From: Sanghuangporus weigelae
Taxonomy: Eukaryota; Basidiomycota; Agaricomycetes; Hymenochaetales; Hymenochaetaceae
NCBI GenBank assembly: GCA_033182465.1
Contig: CP137322.1
Coordinates: 62,001-126,000, forward strand
DNA length: 64,000 nucleotides
Reading direction: 5' to 3'
Shown here: positions 22,796 to 34,113 of the stretch, one piece after another
How positions within the stretch are numbered: position 1 is the first letter of the stretch
How the letters are laid out: each line of letters opens with the position of its first letter
The notes under the pieces: generated by a model
Told to the model about the DNA's origin: nothing
The model's input: the letters and a program-made list of their open reading frames with translations, nothing else
The model's database searches: none
Translations under genes and position numbers: made by a program

Positions 22796-23525
22796 CGGGC
22801 AGAGGGTGGCCTTGAGCCCGCTGGACGGCGTGGACGGTGGTTGTTGGTTGGTTGTTGAGTCTTGACTGAGGACAGGAACTGCAAACGGACGCGTTCCAAC
22901 TGTTTTCCTTATTTGGCAGTTCTTGTCACGTCACTCAGTAACAGCATACATACACGTAAGAGTTTGTGCTTCAAAAGCCTGAGTCGTTTATTTCTCCGAC
23001 TTCGATATTCATCGATCGCTTCAGTCTATCCTATAGATTCAAATCCTTTTTATTGTGATAATCGTTAAACTCTGTAATCATGGCAACAAGCTGCTTTTTC
23101 AAATGATCGCTTCTTGTTTTCCGATCAAAACCACGGATTTTCGCTCACAGGCTCTGGCTGCGGCTGGCTCAGGCTCAGGCTTGAACTCCGAAGTTCATGT
23201 CTCCTCGACAGATCAATATCATTCAATACTCTTCGATCGCAACCACTCTCGGTACTAGTAAATGCGTATGCTGCCAATGCCCAGAAAGGCCAACGCAGTG
23301 TTCCTGATTGGTTGGCCAGATTCTTTCATGAATTCTGAAACGCTGCACAGTCCCCGACTCTCGCAGAAAGTCCATCAATGGAAGAGTCTGTGGAACTCTT
23401 CCATTATTCATCTCTCACAGTACTTGGGGGAACATGCCGACCCGTCCGATTTCCGTCATGCGAAACAAATCCAAGAACCCTCATTAATTAACCGCCTCAT
23501 CTGTCGCGTTTCCCTCATAGCAAAC
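22796..23525. other. Intergenic region upstream of Num1-like gene and GH18 pseudogene
   Basis: Divergent upstream region. Weak AT-rich segments near 23040-23060; no coding feature is supported. Confidence 0.35.
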
Positions 23526-25400
23526 ATGGGGTCTACTCTACTTCAGCTTGTTCTCACTGCGTGCTTTGCAGGTCTTGCTGCAGCCACTACGCATTACAAT
23601 CCCAAAGCTTAACACCAACGTCTCTTTTACGCCGATTCATCATCCAATGTGACGGAGGTCGAGATGGTTGCATCTGCTTGGTATGCCGAGTGGCATTCTC
23701 AAGAGTTTACTCTGGATGATGTGTCTTGTGACAAACATATCCATATCTATTACTCGCTTAAGTATGCGCATCTCTTCTTCTCTATTTTCTGGATGTGTAG
23801 TGAATAAATCTACAGAGTCAGCATCGAGGACCCATCAAACATTACTTTGCCTGATGTGGATGCCCATGCCCAGCTTCTGCCGCAATTCGTCGCCAAGGCG
23901 CACGAAAATGTGAGTTTATCCGACATTCCGTAACGATCGTCTGATGCTCCCAATCCCAGAGCGCTAAAGCTCTGATTTCCGTCGGAGGTTGGACGGACTC
24001 GATTTGCTTTTCCAACTAACGTTGCGATGAAACAAACCGCACCAAATTTGCGCAGGCCATGATCCAAATTGTCGATATTGATTTCGGGTCTGTTCCTCTC
24101 CAACGTTTGATTTTCGCTGTATAAATATCGCAGCTGGGAATATCCCAATCGCCAGAGCATTGGTTGTAACACGATATCTTCCAATGATACTGCAAACCTC
24201 CTGTCTTTTCTCCAAGAACTCAGAAGTAACGCAACACTTCATTACTGCCGCCATGTCTATCCTACCATTCAACGACGAGAATGGTAGCCCGACCTCTGAT
24301 GTCTCTGGATTCGCGGATGTTTTCGACCATATCCAGATCATGAATAACGATGTGTGGGGATCCTGGAGCTCAGCAGTGGGACCTAACACGCCACTCAATG
24401 ATATTTGCTCGGCTTCAGAAAACCAACAAGGAACCGCCGTTAACACCGTAGCCGCTTGGACGGCTGCAGGAATGCCAGTCAGCGAGGTCATGCCTGGCGT
24501 CGCATCCTATCGACACGCGTTCACAGTGAATTCCTCTGATGCACCTAGTGGCGACGAGCTCGCTACCTATACCCCTTTCTCTGGTCCTGCTTCGGGCGAT
24601 TCATGGGCTTACTCTGCCGGTACCGACGTGCGTGGAAACTATCAGCCAGCTGGCAATACATGGAACCTCTGGAGTCTCGTAGACGTCACTGTGTGTCAGG
24701 AAAATCTAGAGGTAGGGGTCCTAGGATAAATTAGAAAGCCTGATTTAATCTAACAGCCTGTCTTAGAGAGTCTAAGCAAAGCATAGGACTAGATTATCAT
24801 AGTGACCATAATTTATTCTAGGGAAACATATCGGTAGATACTCTACGAAAGCCTTGCTCAGGTAAGTTTAGATTATCTACGCTTATCTAGGATGCTGTGA
24901 ATATGGTACGTAGATTAAATTAGCTGCTCTAGGATAACCTAAGATAATCTTAGGTCTTATGCACCTAGATTTTCTACAGCCGCGTTCTTCTAGGTAAATC
25001 AAGTTCATCTACGAAAATCAAGACATGATTCTTAGAGATAATCTATCGTTTGTCTGTCTCTAGATAAACGTAGCTTTTGCTAGATGCTCTAGAGACCCCC
25101 TCTAGATTTTCCTAACACGCAGTGCGTGGAGCTACTTCTTGAGAATAGCACAGCAACTCCTGGTGTCCCATATCGCTTTGAAGATTGCAGCAAGACTGAG
25201 TATGTGTACAATACAACGACCAGCGCTATGATCAGCTACGATGGTCCAAGCGCCTTCGCTGTGAAAGGAGGATTCATCAAGAACATGGGTCTCAGAGGCA
25301 TATGGGAAGCTGCCGGCGATTTTTATGATGTTCTCATGGACACTATTCGTGAGCGGCTGGATTTGATGATTGCGACGAATGACTATAGGTGTCTCGCTAC
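23526..25400 (+). pseudogene. GH18 chitinase pseudogene, paralogue of the 27-kb gene
   Basis: A colinear copy of the neighbouring chitinase. It begins with a signal-peptide-like MGSTLLQLVLTACFAGLAAA, but a stop follows after 28 codons (23609-23611). Further segments match the active gene: EVEMVASAWYAEWHSQEFTL, LLPQFVAKAHEN, SWEYPNRQSIGCN, FADVFDHIQIMNNDVWGSWS and GVPYRFEDCSKTEYVYN. The SxGG region is altered and has a stop, the DxxDxDxE catalytic motif is shortened (VDIDFG...WEYP), and a frame change lies near 24240. A 438-bp MITE (24687-25124) sits in the last third. The intron positions match the active copy, so it arose by gene duplication and not from a retrocopy. Confidence 0.85.
24687..25124. 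mobile_element. CACTA-type MITE with 3-bp target duplication
   Basis: 438 bp bounded by CACTGTGTGTCAGGAAAATC on the left and the inverted match of CACTGCGTGTTAGGAAAATC on the right; the similarity extends about 30 bp. The ends CACTG/CAGTG and the 3-bp direct duplication CGT (24684-24686 and 25125-25127) are diagnostic of CACTA/EnSpm elements. The interior has no coding capacity but many short subterminal motifs (CTAGA, CTAGG, GATAATC). Removing the element plus one CGT restores the chitinase reading frame (WSLVDVELLLEN), so it entered a gene whose local frame was still intact. Confidence 0.92.
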
Positions 25401-25925
25401 ACCTGTTTCCGTTATCCCTAGCGATAACCCAATCCATTCATTTAAATTTCGCTCGTTTTATGTCGACCTCTTCTGTGCAACCATACATTCCTTTATCAAT
25501 AGTAAATCGTGCTTCAGTCTTTCGAATTGGTCATTAACTTGATAATCTACCGTTTTACATCGCGCTTGCCAAAACCCTGAAACAGTTCAGTGGAGCCTGA
25601 GAATAGTCAGCTATCGGCAGTGAGGGGTGAACGATCAGATACAGAATAAACGTGAAGTAGGCACCTTACATAAGTCCACTGGTGTCGACTGCCAGAACTT
25701 TCAAAGACTAGTCTATGCACCAATCCAGACATTGATTATAAGTTCGGGTACTGAGTAAAGTGAGTCGGTATGGGTTACTCGGAAGAACTGGTCCTGCATG
25801 GCGTTCATCGCACGGACGCCTTTGCCAAAGCAACTGAACGAAAAGGGATATAATGATGTAGACATCTCAAGAGGTCTGAAGGTTGTACTGTTGACCAGGA
25901 AGAACAAACATGTTGTGAGGTCGTA

Positions 25926-26558
25926 AGGTAGGGAAAGTATAAACTCGACTAGCTGTCACATGTGACTGATGACCCTGAAAGTCCCTGATTTAGCCCAATT
26001 AGGAAGGACCCTAGCGGCAAAAATCTCGAGGTCAGATATCCCGGTACTTGTTGAACACCAGAATATCATAGCATTTGTCTGCCAATGTGTCTTAAGATAT
26101 GAAATAATGCTTTTTATGATATTCAAGCAAGTCTATGCTGAGTTCCAAGCACCCATGGAATCCATAAGAAATGACTCTTACTAATAACGGTTAACTAAGC
26201 GTAAAATTATCATATATAGGCTGTATTAGTCATTCGGACTTCTCCGGAACGCGGCAAAAATCTAGAGGTCAAAATTTCAAAAATTTCTGAAACTTCGCCA
26301 GGATGATGGAAAATGAATTCTGAGCCATTTGGTACAAAAAAACTTGTTTCCTTAATTGGTCGGTCAAATCTTAGTATTTTTGAAAATTAAAAACATATAT
26401 CTGTAGGCATCTACAATCCAAAGACATGTATGCAAAGCAAATGTATGCTTGTGAGGTGTGGGAGGCAGAATTAAAGAGTTGTGTTGTTGTGCCAAATGAG
26501 GAAGGTCAGGGTCGCGCGACGCGCGTCACAGCTAGTCGAGTTTATACTTTCCCTACCT
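25926..26558. mobile_element. MITE with 31-bp perfect TIRs and TA duplication
   Basis: 633 bp. The left end AGGTAGGGAAAGTATAAACT and the following 11 bases are repeated without mismatch as an inverted copy ending at 26558. TA dinucleotides flank both ends (25924-25925 and 26559-26560), as expected for Tc1/mariner-like insertion. The interior is non-coding and has an internal direct repeat (GCGGCAAAAATCT near 26013 and 26252). Identical TIRs suggest a fairly recent insertion. Confidence 0.88.
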
Positions 26559-27044
26559 TAGGTTCGCCTGTCGTCACATGACATGGCAATTTCCTTCTCT
26601 TCTGCTTCTGCTTCTGACTACTTTTCAAATGGAGATGGCCGCACTCAGGACTTCGTAGCCAGCGTACTCAACGATGATAGGCCAGCTCAACATGCCCGAA
26701 GCGAACGAGACGCGCACCGCATATAACGTATAGCCATATGTTATCGGTCTTGGTTGGTTTGCTGAACTCCAACCTATGTAACCCGGAAAAAATTTGCTTA
26801 CTGGTCCTACTGTCAAGCTCTCGTACTAGTCCGATGCCACTGGGCCTCACGCGTACGGGGAAAGAGCGAGGCTGTGACGGCAAGTAGTTTCATCAAGGAC
26901 GGCGGACCTCCCGTGGTAAATAATTTCGCCTCTTGCACAGGTTCCGGCGCCTCAGTTTTGATCCGTCTTTATAGCCGTCGCAAAACGTGGAAAGAATAAA
27001 AGCACATTTCTTTCTTTCTTTCGGTCATTTATTTCCGCATCGAT
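26559..27044. other. Region upstream of the chitinase gene
   Basis: Contains the chitinase promoter, with a TATA-like TTTATAG near 26968. A minus-strand frame at 26625-26816 (FFPGYIGWSSANQPRPITYG) looks protein-like but is isolated and without a recognised domain; it may be a gene remnant. Confidence 0.35.
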
Positions 27045-28590
27045 ATGCTTCCTGGAATCCTTCTCCCCTCCCTCTTCATCGCGGGCGCAGCTTCCTCTGC
27101 TGCGGCCGACTTCTACGTCAGTGCTCGTTCGTCCTATGAACACTCCGCTCGTGGTGATTCGTCCAGTGACGATGGAGCAGAGGTCGAGATGGTCGCATCG
27201 GCCTGGTTCGCTGGCTGGCATGCCCAGAACTTCTCGCTTGACGACGTATCCTGGGACAAGTACACCCACCTCACCTATGCTTTCAAGTGCGTTTTCTCGT
27301 TTTGCCTTCTAATACTTCTAGTTGTTCAAGGATGTCGCTGCAGGGTTTCCACTGAGGACCCGTCAGATGTTACTCTGCCAGACGAAGATGCGACGCTGCT
27401 GCCGCAGTTTGTTGCCAAGGCACGTGAAAACGTACGTTCACCCTTTCCGTCGCCGCAGCTGAGTGCCTCATGCGGAACAACGCGGCGATTAAATGTTCTA
27501 TTTATATAAAACAGCTTCGTTGACGTTCTTCATTTCGTGTTTGACGTAGGACGTGAAAGCATTACTCTCGCTCGGGGGTTGGGGAGGTTCGCTTTATTTC
27601 TCCACCAACGTCGGTGATGAAACGAACCGCACGAAATTCGTCAATGCTGTTACCCAGCTTGTCGACCAGTATCACCTCGATGGAATCGACTTTGAGTGCG
27701 TCATCATGCTTTTTAATATAATGTATATTCAGACCTATCTTTACAGCTGGGAGTATCCCGGTCGACAAGGCATAGGATGCAATGCGATCTCTCCAAACGA
27801 CACCGCCAATTTTCTAACTTTCCTCCAGGAGCTTCGAAATACGACATCCTGCTCCTCTACCCTTCTTACCGCTGCAGTTAGCCTTACTCCCTTTGCCGAC
27901 GAGAACGAAGAACCCCTTGCCGATGTAACCGAGTTCGCCAAAGTCCTCGACTATATCGAGATCATGAACTACGATGTATGGGGTTCTTGGAGTACTGCTG
28001 CCGGTCCAAATGCCCCCCTCAATGACACATGCGCAGGCGAAGAAAACCAACAGGGTAGCGCTGTCAGCGCAGTTGCCACGTGGACCGCTGCCGGTATGCC
28101 TGTCAGTCAGATCGTGCTTGGTGTCCCCGGCTACGGCCACTCATTCGCCGTGAATTCTACCTCTGCTTTCGATGACTCCGAGCTTGCAGCCTACCCTCCC
28201 TTCAACGCTTCTGAGTTTCCAGTGGGAGATCCATGGGATGACACGCCTGGTCTTGATGTTTGTGGGAACGAGGAAAACCAGGGTGGAATTCAGGACTTCT
28301 GGAACCTTGTGGGATCTGGAATGCTGCTTGAGAATGGGACGGCAGCGTCGGGGGTACCATACCGCTTCGACGACTGTAGCAAGACTGAGTACATATACAA
28401 CGTAACCTCGAACGTCCTGATTAGCTATGATGGTCCAAGCGCTTTCGCTGCGAAGGGAGAATTCATCAAGAATATGGGTCTCCGGGGATTCTCGATCTGG
28501 GAGGCGGGCGGTGATTCGAAGGACGTGTTGCTGGATGCGATCCGCAATGCAGCCGGCTTTGATGATGACGACTGTGGCAACTGGTATTGA
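27045..28590 (+). CDS. Secreted GH18 chitinase
   Basis: Exons 27045-27286, 27344-27431, 27550-27695 and 27747-28590 give 439 residues. It has a signal peptide (MLPGILLPSLFIAGAASSAAA), the substrate-binding SLGG motif near residue 117 and the catalytic signature DGIDFDWEYP at 154-163; the acid/base Glu161 is present and the motif is joined across intron 3. Later family blocks are also seen (YIEIMNYDVWGSW, VLGVPGYGHSF and the C-terminal GFSIWEAGGD). The enzyme hydrolyses beta-1,4-linked N-acetylglucosamine by substrate-assisted catalysis, for wall remodelling or for attack on other fungi and arthropods. No chitin-binding module or GPI signal is seen. Several N-glycosylation sites (NGT, NVT, NST) fit secretion. 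A dead duplicate lies 3.5 kb upstream. Confidence 0.93.
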
Positions 28591-28915
28591 TTTTTGTCGA
28601 TGTCTTTGTTGATCGTCAGTTCCGCTCTCTTTTACATAGAATTAGCACATGCATCTGCAGCAACTACATTCGTTCGCTTTCAATCGTTTACGCTAGATCG
28701 TATACCCATTCACTCCTTTAATAAATCGCATATACATATTTATTTGCTGCTTTAACTTAAGGAAAAACGCGTCCGCCCTATTCCTAGTAACTACCGAGAG
28801 TAGTCACATGTACACGGCTTTGGATTTGAGTTGATCCCTAACGTAATTCTCTTTGTTTCTCCACCAACCTTGTTACAACCTACTTGCTGTCAATCTCTCT
28901 GGCTTTGGGAATGCG
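28591..28915. promoter_or_regulatory. Intergenic: chitinase 3' end and GH28 promoter
   Basis: AT-rich 325-bp gap between two plus-strand genes. AATAAATCG-like signals near 28719 could serve for 3' end formation. No other feature seen. Confidence 0.35.
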
Positions 28916-30462
28916 ATGGTTCGAATACTCAGCAGCTTTCTGTTCACCACTGCCTTATTCGCTTCAGCATTCTCGAGCTTCCACCCGGAACTAGCGCAGA
29001 ACATATGTGTTCTCAGACCGGATTCCTTGGGCGGAGATGCCTCTGAAACCATAGTCAAAACTCTTGAGAGATGCTCGCAGAATAGTGTCATCATTTTTAC
29101 AGAAGGCACATTTCACATCGAGAGAGTGATGGTTACCACAGGCCTACAGAACGTAAAAATTGACATGCGAGGAACGTTCCTGGTACATGTTGATTCTTTG
29201 TACCCTTCTGCATTTCTAATACTGGTTGTGCAGTGGGGAACGGATCTTGATTATTGGCGCAATAATAGCATTCCGCTAGGCTACCAGAACCAAACAGTCG
29301 CGTGGAAGTTCGGTGGAAAGGACTTGCTATGGGAAGGACACAACGCTGGCACCTTTGATGGAAACGGTCAACTATGGTAATGCGCTTCTATTTCATCAGC
29401 TAATTTATTATCCTCACATTACATTTACGAAGGTACGATTTGTCAAATGGAACCTCCAATCTTGCAGGAAGACCGATTAACTTGATGATTACGAATACCA
29501 CCGACTCGGTTTTTGACGGTATTCGCTTCGTACAGTCCCAATTCTGGACGATGGCGATCACGCACTCAAAACGTCTGCTGCTTCAGAATATATACATCAA
29601 TAGCACATCGTTCAGTCAGGTATGAACTAGCTCGACTGACTCACCAAATCCGTAGGCTGATTGCTCCAGGCCTCAACACTGAACACGGATGGAGTCGACA
29701 CGTTCTATTCGTCCGATATAGTTTTTCGAAACTGGACCGTTGACTGTGGTGATGATTTTGTTGCCCCGAAGGCGAATTCATCGAACATTCTGATACAAGA
29801 CTCACACTTCTACCACGGTACGGGTGTTGCGATCGGGTCCATTGGTCAATATCTTGGGGAATTCGAGTACATCGAAAACGTCTTGGCAGAGCGGATAACT
29901 TGCACCCAGTGCGAATACACGGGGTGGATCAAGACCTGGACAGGAATCCAGCAAGGTTATCCTCCCAACGGTATGAACCCTCTTTGTGTATATTCTGGTT
30001 TCTAATGCCATTCGGCGACACAGGAGGCGGAGGTGGACTGGGCTACGCGAGAAACATCAGTAAGCCCACTGTGTCAATTTGACCCTGAGATGTGCAATTT
30101 ATTTCTTCGTGCACCTCTTAGCATTCCGCGACTGGACTGTTCACAACATCACCAGAGAGGCTGCACATATTTCTCAGTGCATATCAAATGTTGGGGCTAC
30201 CGGTGGATGTGACACTTCAAAATTTCAAATCTCCGACGTAACATGGGAAAACATTCGAGGTTCTGAGAATACAGACATTCTGGCGACGCTTCAGTGCAGT
30301 GGAGCTGCTCCATGCCGTGGAATCCGGATGCTTGGATTTGATGCGATTTCAACTAATGGAACGAAAAGAGAAGTAAAATGCAGCAACGTCGTGGATCCCG
30401 TAGGGTTTAAGTGCACAACTAAATCTCTTGCATTCGGGTTATTTCGCAACAGGGAGCTTTAG
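28916..30462 (+). CDS. GH28 pectinase-family glycoside hydrolase, copy 1
   Basis: Exons 28916-29182, 29234-29376, 29433-29619, 29670-29970, 30024-30059 and 30122-30462 give 424 residues. A signal peptide (VRILSSFLFTTALFASAFSS) is followed by a right-handed beta-helix sequence. GH28 landmarks: NTDGVDTFYSS, WTVDCGDDFVAPK (both catalytic-site Asp regions), YHGTGVAIGSIGQY where polygalacturonases have GHG, and GWIKTWTG where they have RIK. The His and Arg of those motifs are therefore replaced while Lys and Asp are kept. Rhamnogalacturonases also lack the GHG His, so the substrate may be a substituted pectin region and not plain homogalacturonan; this is inference. The start chosen is the Met directly before the signal peptide, not the upstream in-frame ATG at 28853. 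A paralogue lies at 37.7-39.2 kb. Confidence 0.9.
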
Positions 30463-30724
30463 TGAATTTATAGCACTAATACGTGTAGACAATAGTGCAC
30501 AGTGCACAGAGATCTGCACTCCAATTACAAGTCTGGTATGCGTAAATGTACGTACTTAGTACTTCTAGGTTACTCGTTGTAATTGTGGGAAGGGTAAGAC
30601 AAATAGAGAAACGCGTTGTGTACTGTTATTTGTTCCGTGTCAGGACGCGTCTTTTCCGACCACCACCGCTACTTATGTGCACATTCGCGACACCTTTTCT
30701 CGTGTAATAACTACCTGATACGCC

Positions 30725-33301
30725 ATGGGCATTCAAGGTCTACTTCCACTTCTCAAGCCCATCCAGCGACAAAGACATCTCTCCGAATTCGCTGGGCAGA
30801 CGCTCGCCGTCGACGCGTACGTCTGGTTGCACCGTGGTGCATACGCCTGTGCCGCTGAGCTGGTACAGGGTCGCGCGACGCGTCGCTATGTCGATTTCTG
30901 CATGGCGCGAGTGCGTCTTCTTCGACACCATCGCATCGAGCCGTACCTTGTCTTCGACGGAGGCCCTCTTCCTGCAAAGCTTAGCACTGAGAAGGAGCGC
31001 GAGAAGAGGAGAGAAGAAAATGCCAGACGCGCGAAAGAGCTGTTGACACAAGGAAAGGCAAGCCAGGCGGCGGAATACTTCACGAGATGTGTGGATGTTA
31101 CACCGCAGATGGCACACCAGGTCATAAAGGTACGCAGTTACTCATCCTCTCCGCACGAAACGCTTATCGTGAAGGTAGGCACTTAAAGCGGAAGGAGTTC
31201 AATATGTGGTCGCTCCGTACGAGGCGGATGCTCAGCTCGCGTATTTAGAGCGTGAAAGTCTTGTCGATGGAATTCTTACTGAAGATTCCGATCTTCTCGT
31301 CTTCGGATGTCGCAACGTACATGTAAAACTTGACACGGTTTCTGCTACCGTTGTCAGTATTTCTCGCACGGATTTCGGATCTCCTGCTCTCGCGAAAGAC
31401 TCATTTTCACTTATCGGATGGTCAGAAGCCCAATTTCGTTGGATGGCGATGCTTAGTGGATGCGACTATCTCCCGAGTATTGCTGGCGTGGGTCTAAAGA
31501 CAGCATATCATTTGTTGAAGAAATACAAAGCTGTTGACAGGGCCGTGAAGATGATTCGATTAGAGGGCAAGAAGACTGTCCCGAAAGACTACCTCGACTC
31601 CTTCTATCTTGCCGAGAAAGTCTTCTTGCATCAACGTGTTTACGACCCGCGCGTGAAGAAGCTTGTATATCTCACGAATCCCTCTGAAAATATATGCTTG
31701 AGCGATGAAATTCAAATGTATATTGGAAGGTAAATATCACTGGCTAGCTCTTTACACCCATGGCTGACTTATTCTCAGGGATATTGAGCCATCCCTAGCA
31801 GCACGTATTGCTGAGGGCGACGTATGTCCCATCGCTCTCACTGACATGGAAGACATCAATCCTTCCTTTATGCCCCAGCCAGCAAGGGCTGGCCCATTGC
31901 GACGACGTGACGCAAATAGAGTAGGAACACCAGACTCAAAATCCTCGCGTAAGAAGGGTAGTCTTCTGAGCTTTCTCGGTGAGCAATTTCATCACTTGAT
32001 GAGTTAGGATAACAATTCTGATTTTGTGTAGTGCCCGTTTCTAAGCCTCATCAGCCGCCGTCTACGAGGCTGCAGTCCCCAATCAAAACGGTTCAAGTGC
32101 AGCCACGCATGCTAGTGGGTAATGCCTCCGGCAAACGTACCTTGGCGGACGTGATGGAGCACGACATAAATACGAAACGAAAGAGGATCACAGCAGATCA
32201 CAATATTCAACGAACTCGAAGATTACATTCAACCAGTCACTTTTACTCGAGTCCCAGGAGTAGTCGCACTATCAAAATCGACGATTCATCAGTCAAGGAG
32301 AATGTTCATCCAGCTTCTAATTCACAAGCCCCAGAGCACGACGATCCTGTCACTCAAGAGGATGGTTATCTTTCACCTTCGCCATCTCTATCGCGAGCTG
32401 CGACTCCAGACATTTCGTCGCCTATTCTTTCTTGTAAAACAGCCTCATTGCATAACATAAAGGCACAGGAGAACACTCCTCGAAAGGATAGACAGGCGTC
32501 CTCGTCTCGGGTGCCAGTAGAACGAGTTCTGGTACGGGCATCTTCTGAACCCTTCTCAGACCAAGGCGAAAATGTCATACCTGGGCCTGATCTGGCATCA
32601 AACCCGGAAATAGACGATGGCGACGATGAAGCAGATAGATATTCGGATGCAAGTAGCGAAATTCTTTGCTGGGAGGATTCTACTGGACGTTATCAAAAAG
32701 AACCCCTCAGTGTGTTGCGACACACGTCAGAGTCGCTTTCATTAACAATGAAACGAGCGCAGAAGGTATTTTCGGATATGAAGCGTTCCACATCCCTTGA
32801 TGATCCGACAGATGAACTTGAGCTTCTTGGAATCGACGAAGAAGATGCTCTGGAGAAGGAACGAAACGCCATCCAAGAAAGACTAGCCCAGAAGTGGAGA
32901 ATGACTTACTCTCTTGAAACTCGTAGAGCTGCTAGCCTAGCGTATGCCAAAGCACCGATGACAAGCGGAGAGGAAAACCCGAAGGTAAGCTTTTCCGGTC
33001 CGGCAAGTTCAATCTTCAGAAGTTTGCTGAGTTGAACCGGCTGCGTTATATGAAGGTACCACAGGGCAGGATCGCGGAACTAATTCCAGTTCCTCAAGCA
33101 TCTTGGGGTTCCGATGTTAAGTACACGAGACAAAACGTTGTTCCGAAGAAAGGCTCGCGCATCGCTCCAATACTAATTGATGTCGATGAGACTGCGTATG
33201 GCCCGAAGGTGCGATTACAAGAATTCAGGTGGGCGGCTTCTCTAAGATTCATTGTACTCGTCGGTATACTTCAACTTCATTGGAATAGATATTCAACATG
33301 A
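30725..33301 (+). CDS. EXO1: Exonuclease 1 (XPG/FEN1-family 5' nuclease)
   Basis: Exons 30725-31129, 31179-31729, 31779-31978, 32032-32984 and 33020-33301 give 796 residues, close to other EXO1 proteins. The N-terminal nuclease begins MGIQGLLPLLK, with Asp30 (LAVDAYVWLH), Asp78 (YLVFDGGPLPAK), the YVVAPYEADAQLAYL Glu/Asp pair, TEDSDLLVFG, and the helix-hairpin-helix SGCDYLPSIAGVGLKTAYHL. The C-terminal half is disordered and Ser/Pro-rich with acidic patches, as expected for the mismatch-repair interaction region. The enzyme resects 5' ends in double-strand-break repair and mismatch repair in the nucleus. The last intron (about 33229-33290) has a length divisible by three and may be retained; either form ends RYST. 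Confidence 0.93.
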
Positions 33302-34113
33302 ATCGGGTTTTCCATGCCTGAGCCCGATATGGATTTTCAGAATGCAGGTGCTCTCAAGGCCCAAGGGTGATTGTTATGCTCGATATGGGTTCCTCGGCGG
33401 CTAAATTACCGATCGAGCTGACCACGATCGGTCAAAGGCCGTTCGTGCTACACCTGACGTTTTCGGCCCTGATATGGATGGACAATCTTTTCCGCTTGCC
33501 TCCAATAACACAGATTTACGAGCGTTAGATAGCATAAACGGAACTATTTCTCTTTCTTTTCTCTGCGTCCTCGGTCTGAAAGTATTATTATTCAATTTAT
33601 TATCGGTTTTTGTGTTCTTGCGCAGTTCTCACGCCGCAATTTGATGGATAGAAGTTTTCAATGAATCAGCGCGACGAGTTTTACAATAGCTTGAGTGGGA
33701 TGTCACCTTCCGATCTCAACTGCAGGCACGCTCTATCACCCATTCCGCACGGGTATCTAACCCGTGGAGCCCTAATTGGGGACCATGTCCAAACATAATC
33801 CATAGTGGCCCTGAGGATCTGTTTCCGAAAAGCATGTATCGGCGGACACTTCATTCATCCTGTGCGGGGTAGTCCTACTCAATAACTCGCGCCCGTGCGG
33901 ATCTTTTTATTGACCATTAGATCATATAGCGGGTGGCACCCGATGGCATCTTACTCCAAGCGGTAAACTGCAGTAAGTCCAAGAAAAACCATGCAGTTAT
34001 CGGCTGGTCTGGAAACCGCCGATGGATGTATATAAACTACTGCACTGGCGAGAATTACCCCCTTCTTCAAGGTCATCAGCTTCTTAACACTTCTTTCCTA
34101 CTGATTCCTCCCA
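33302..34113. other. Intergenic, with a perfect small hairpin
   Basis: Between EXO1 and the hydrolase gene. A perfect inverted repeat CACGGGT-ATCTA-ACCCGTG occurs at 33748-33766; it could be a regulatory palindrome. Nothing else is supported. Confidence 0.4.

Noticed and set aside
30860-30890. GGTCGCGCGACGCG shared by EXO1 and the right end of the MITE at 26508-26530
   Set aside because: Short GC-rich match in coding sequence; likely chance, not an element end.
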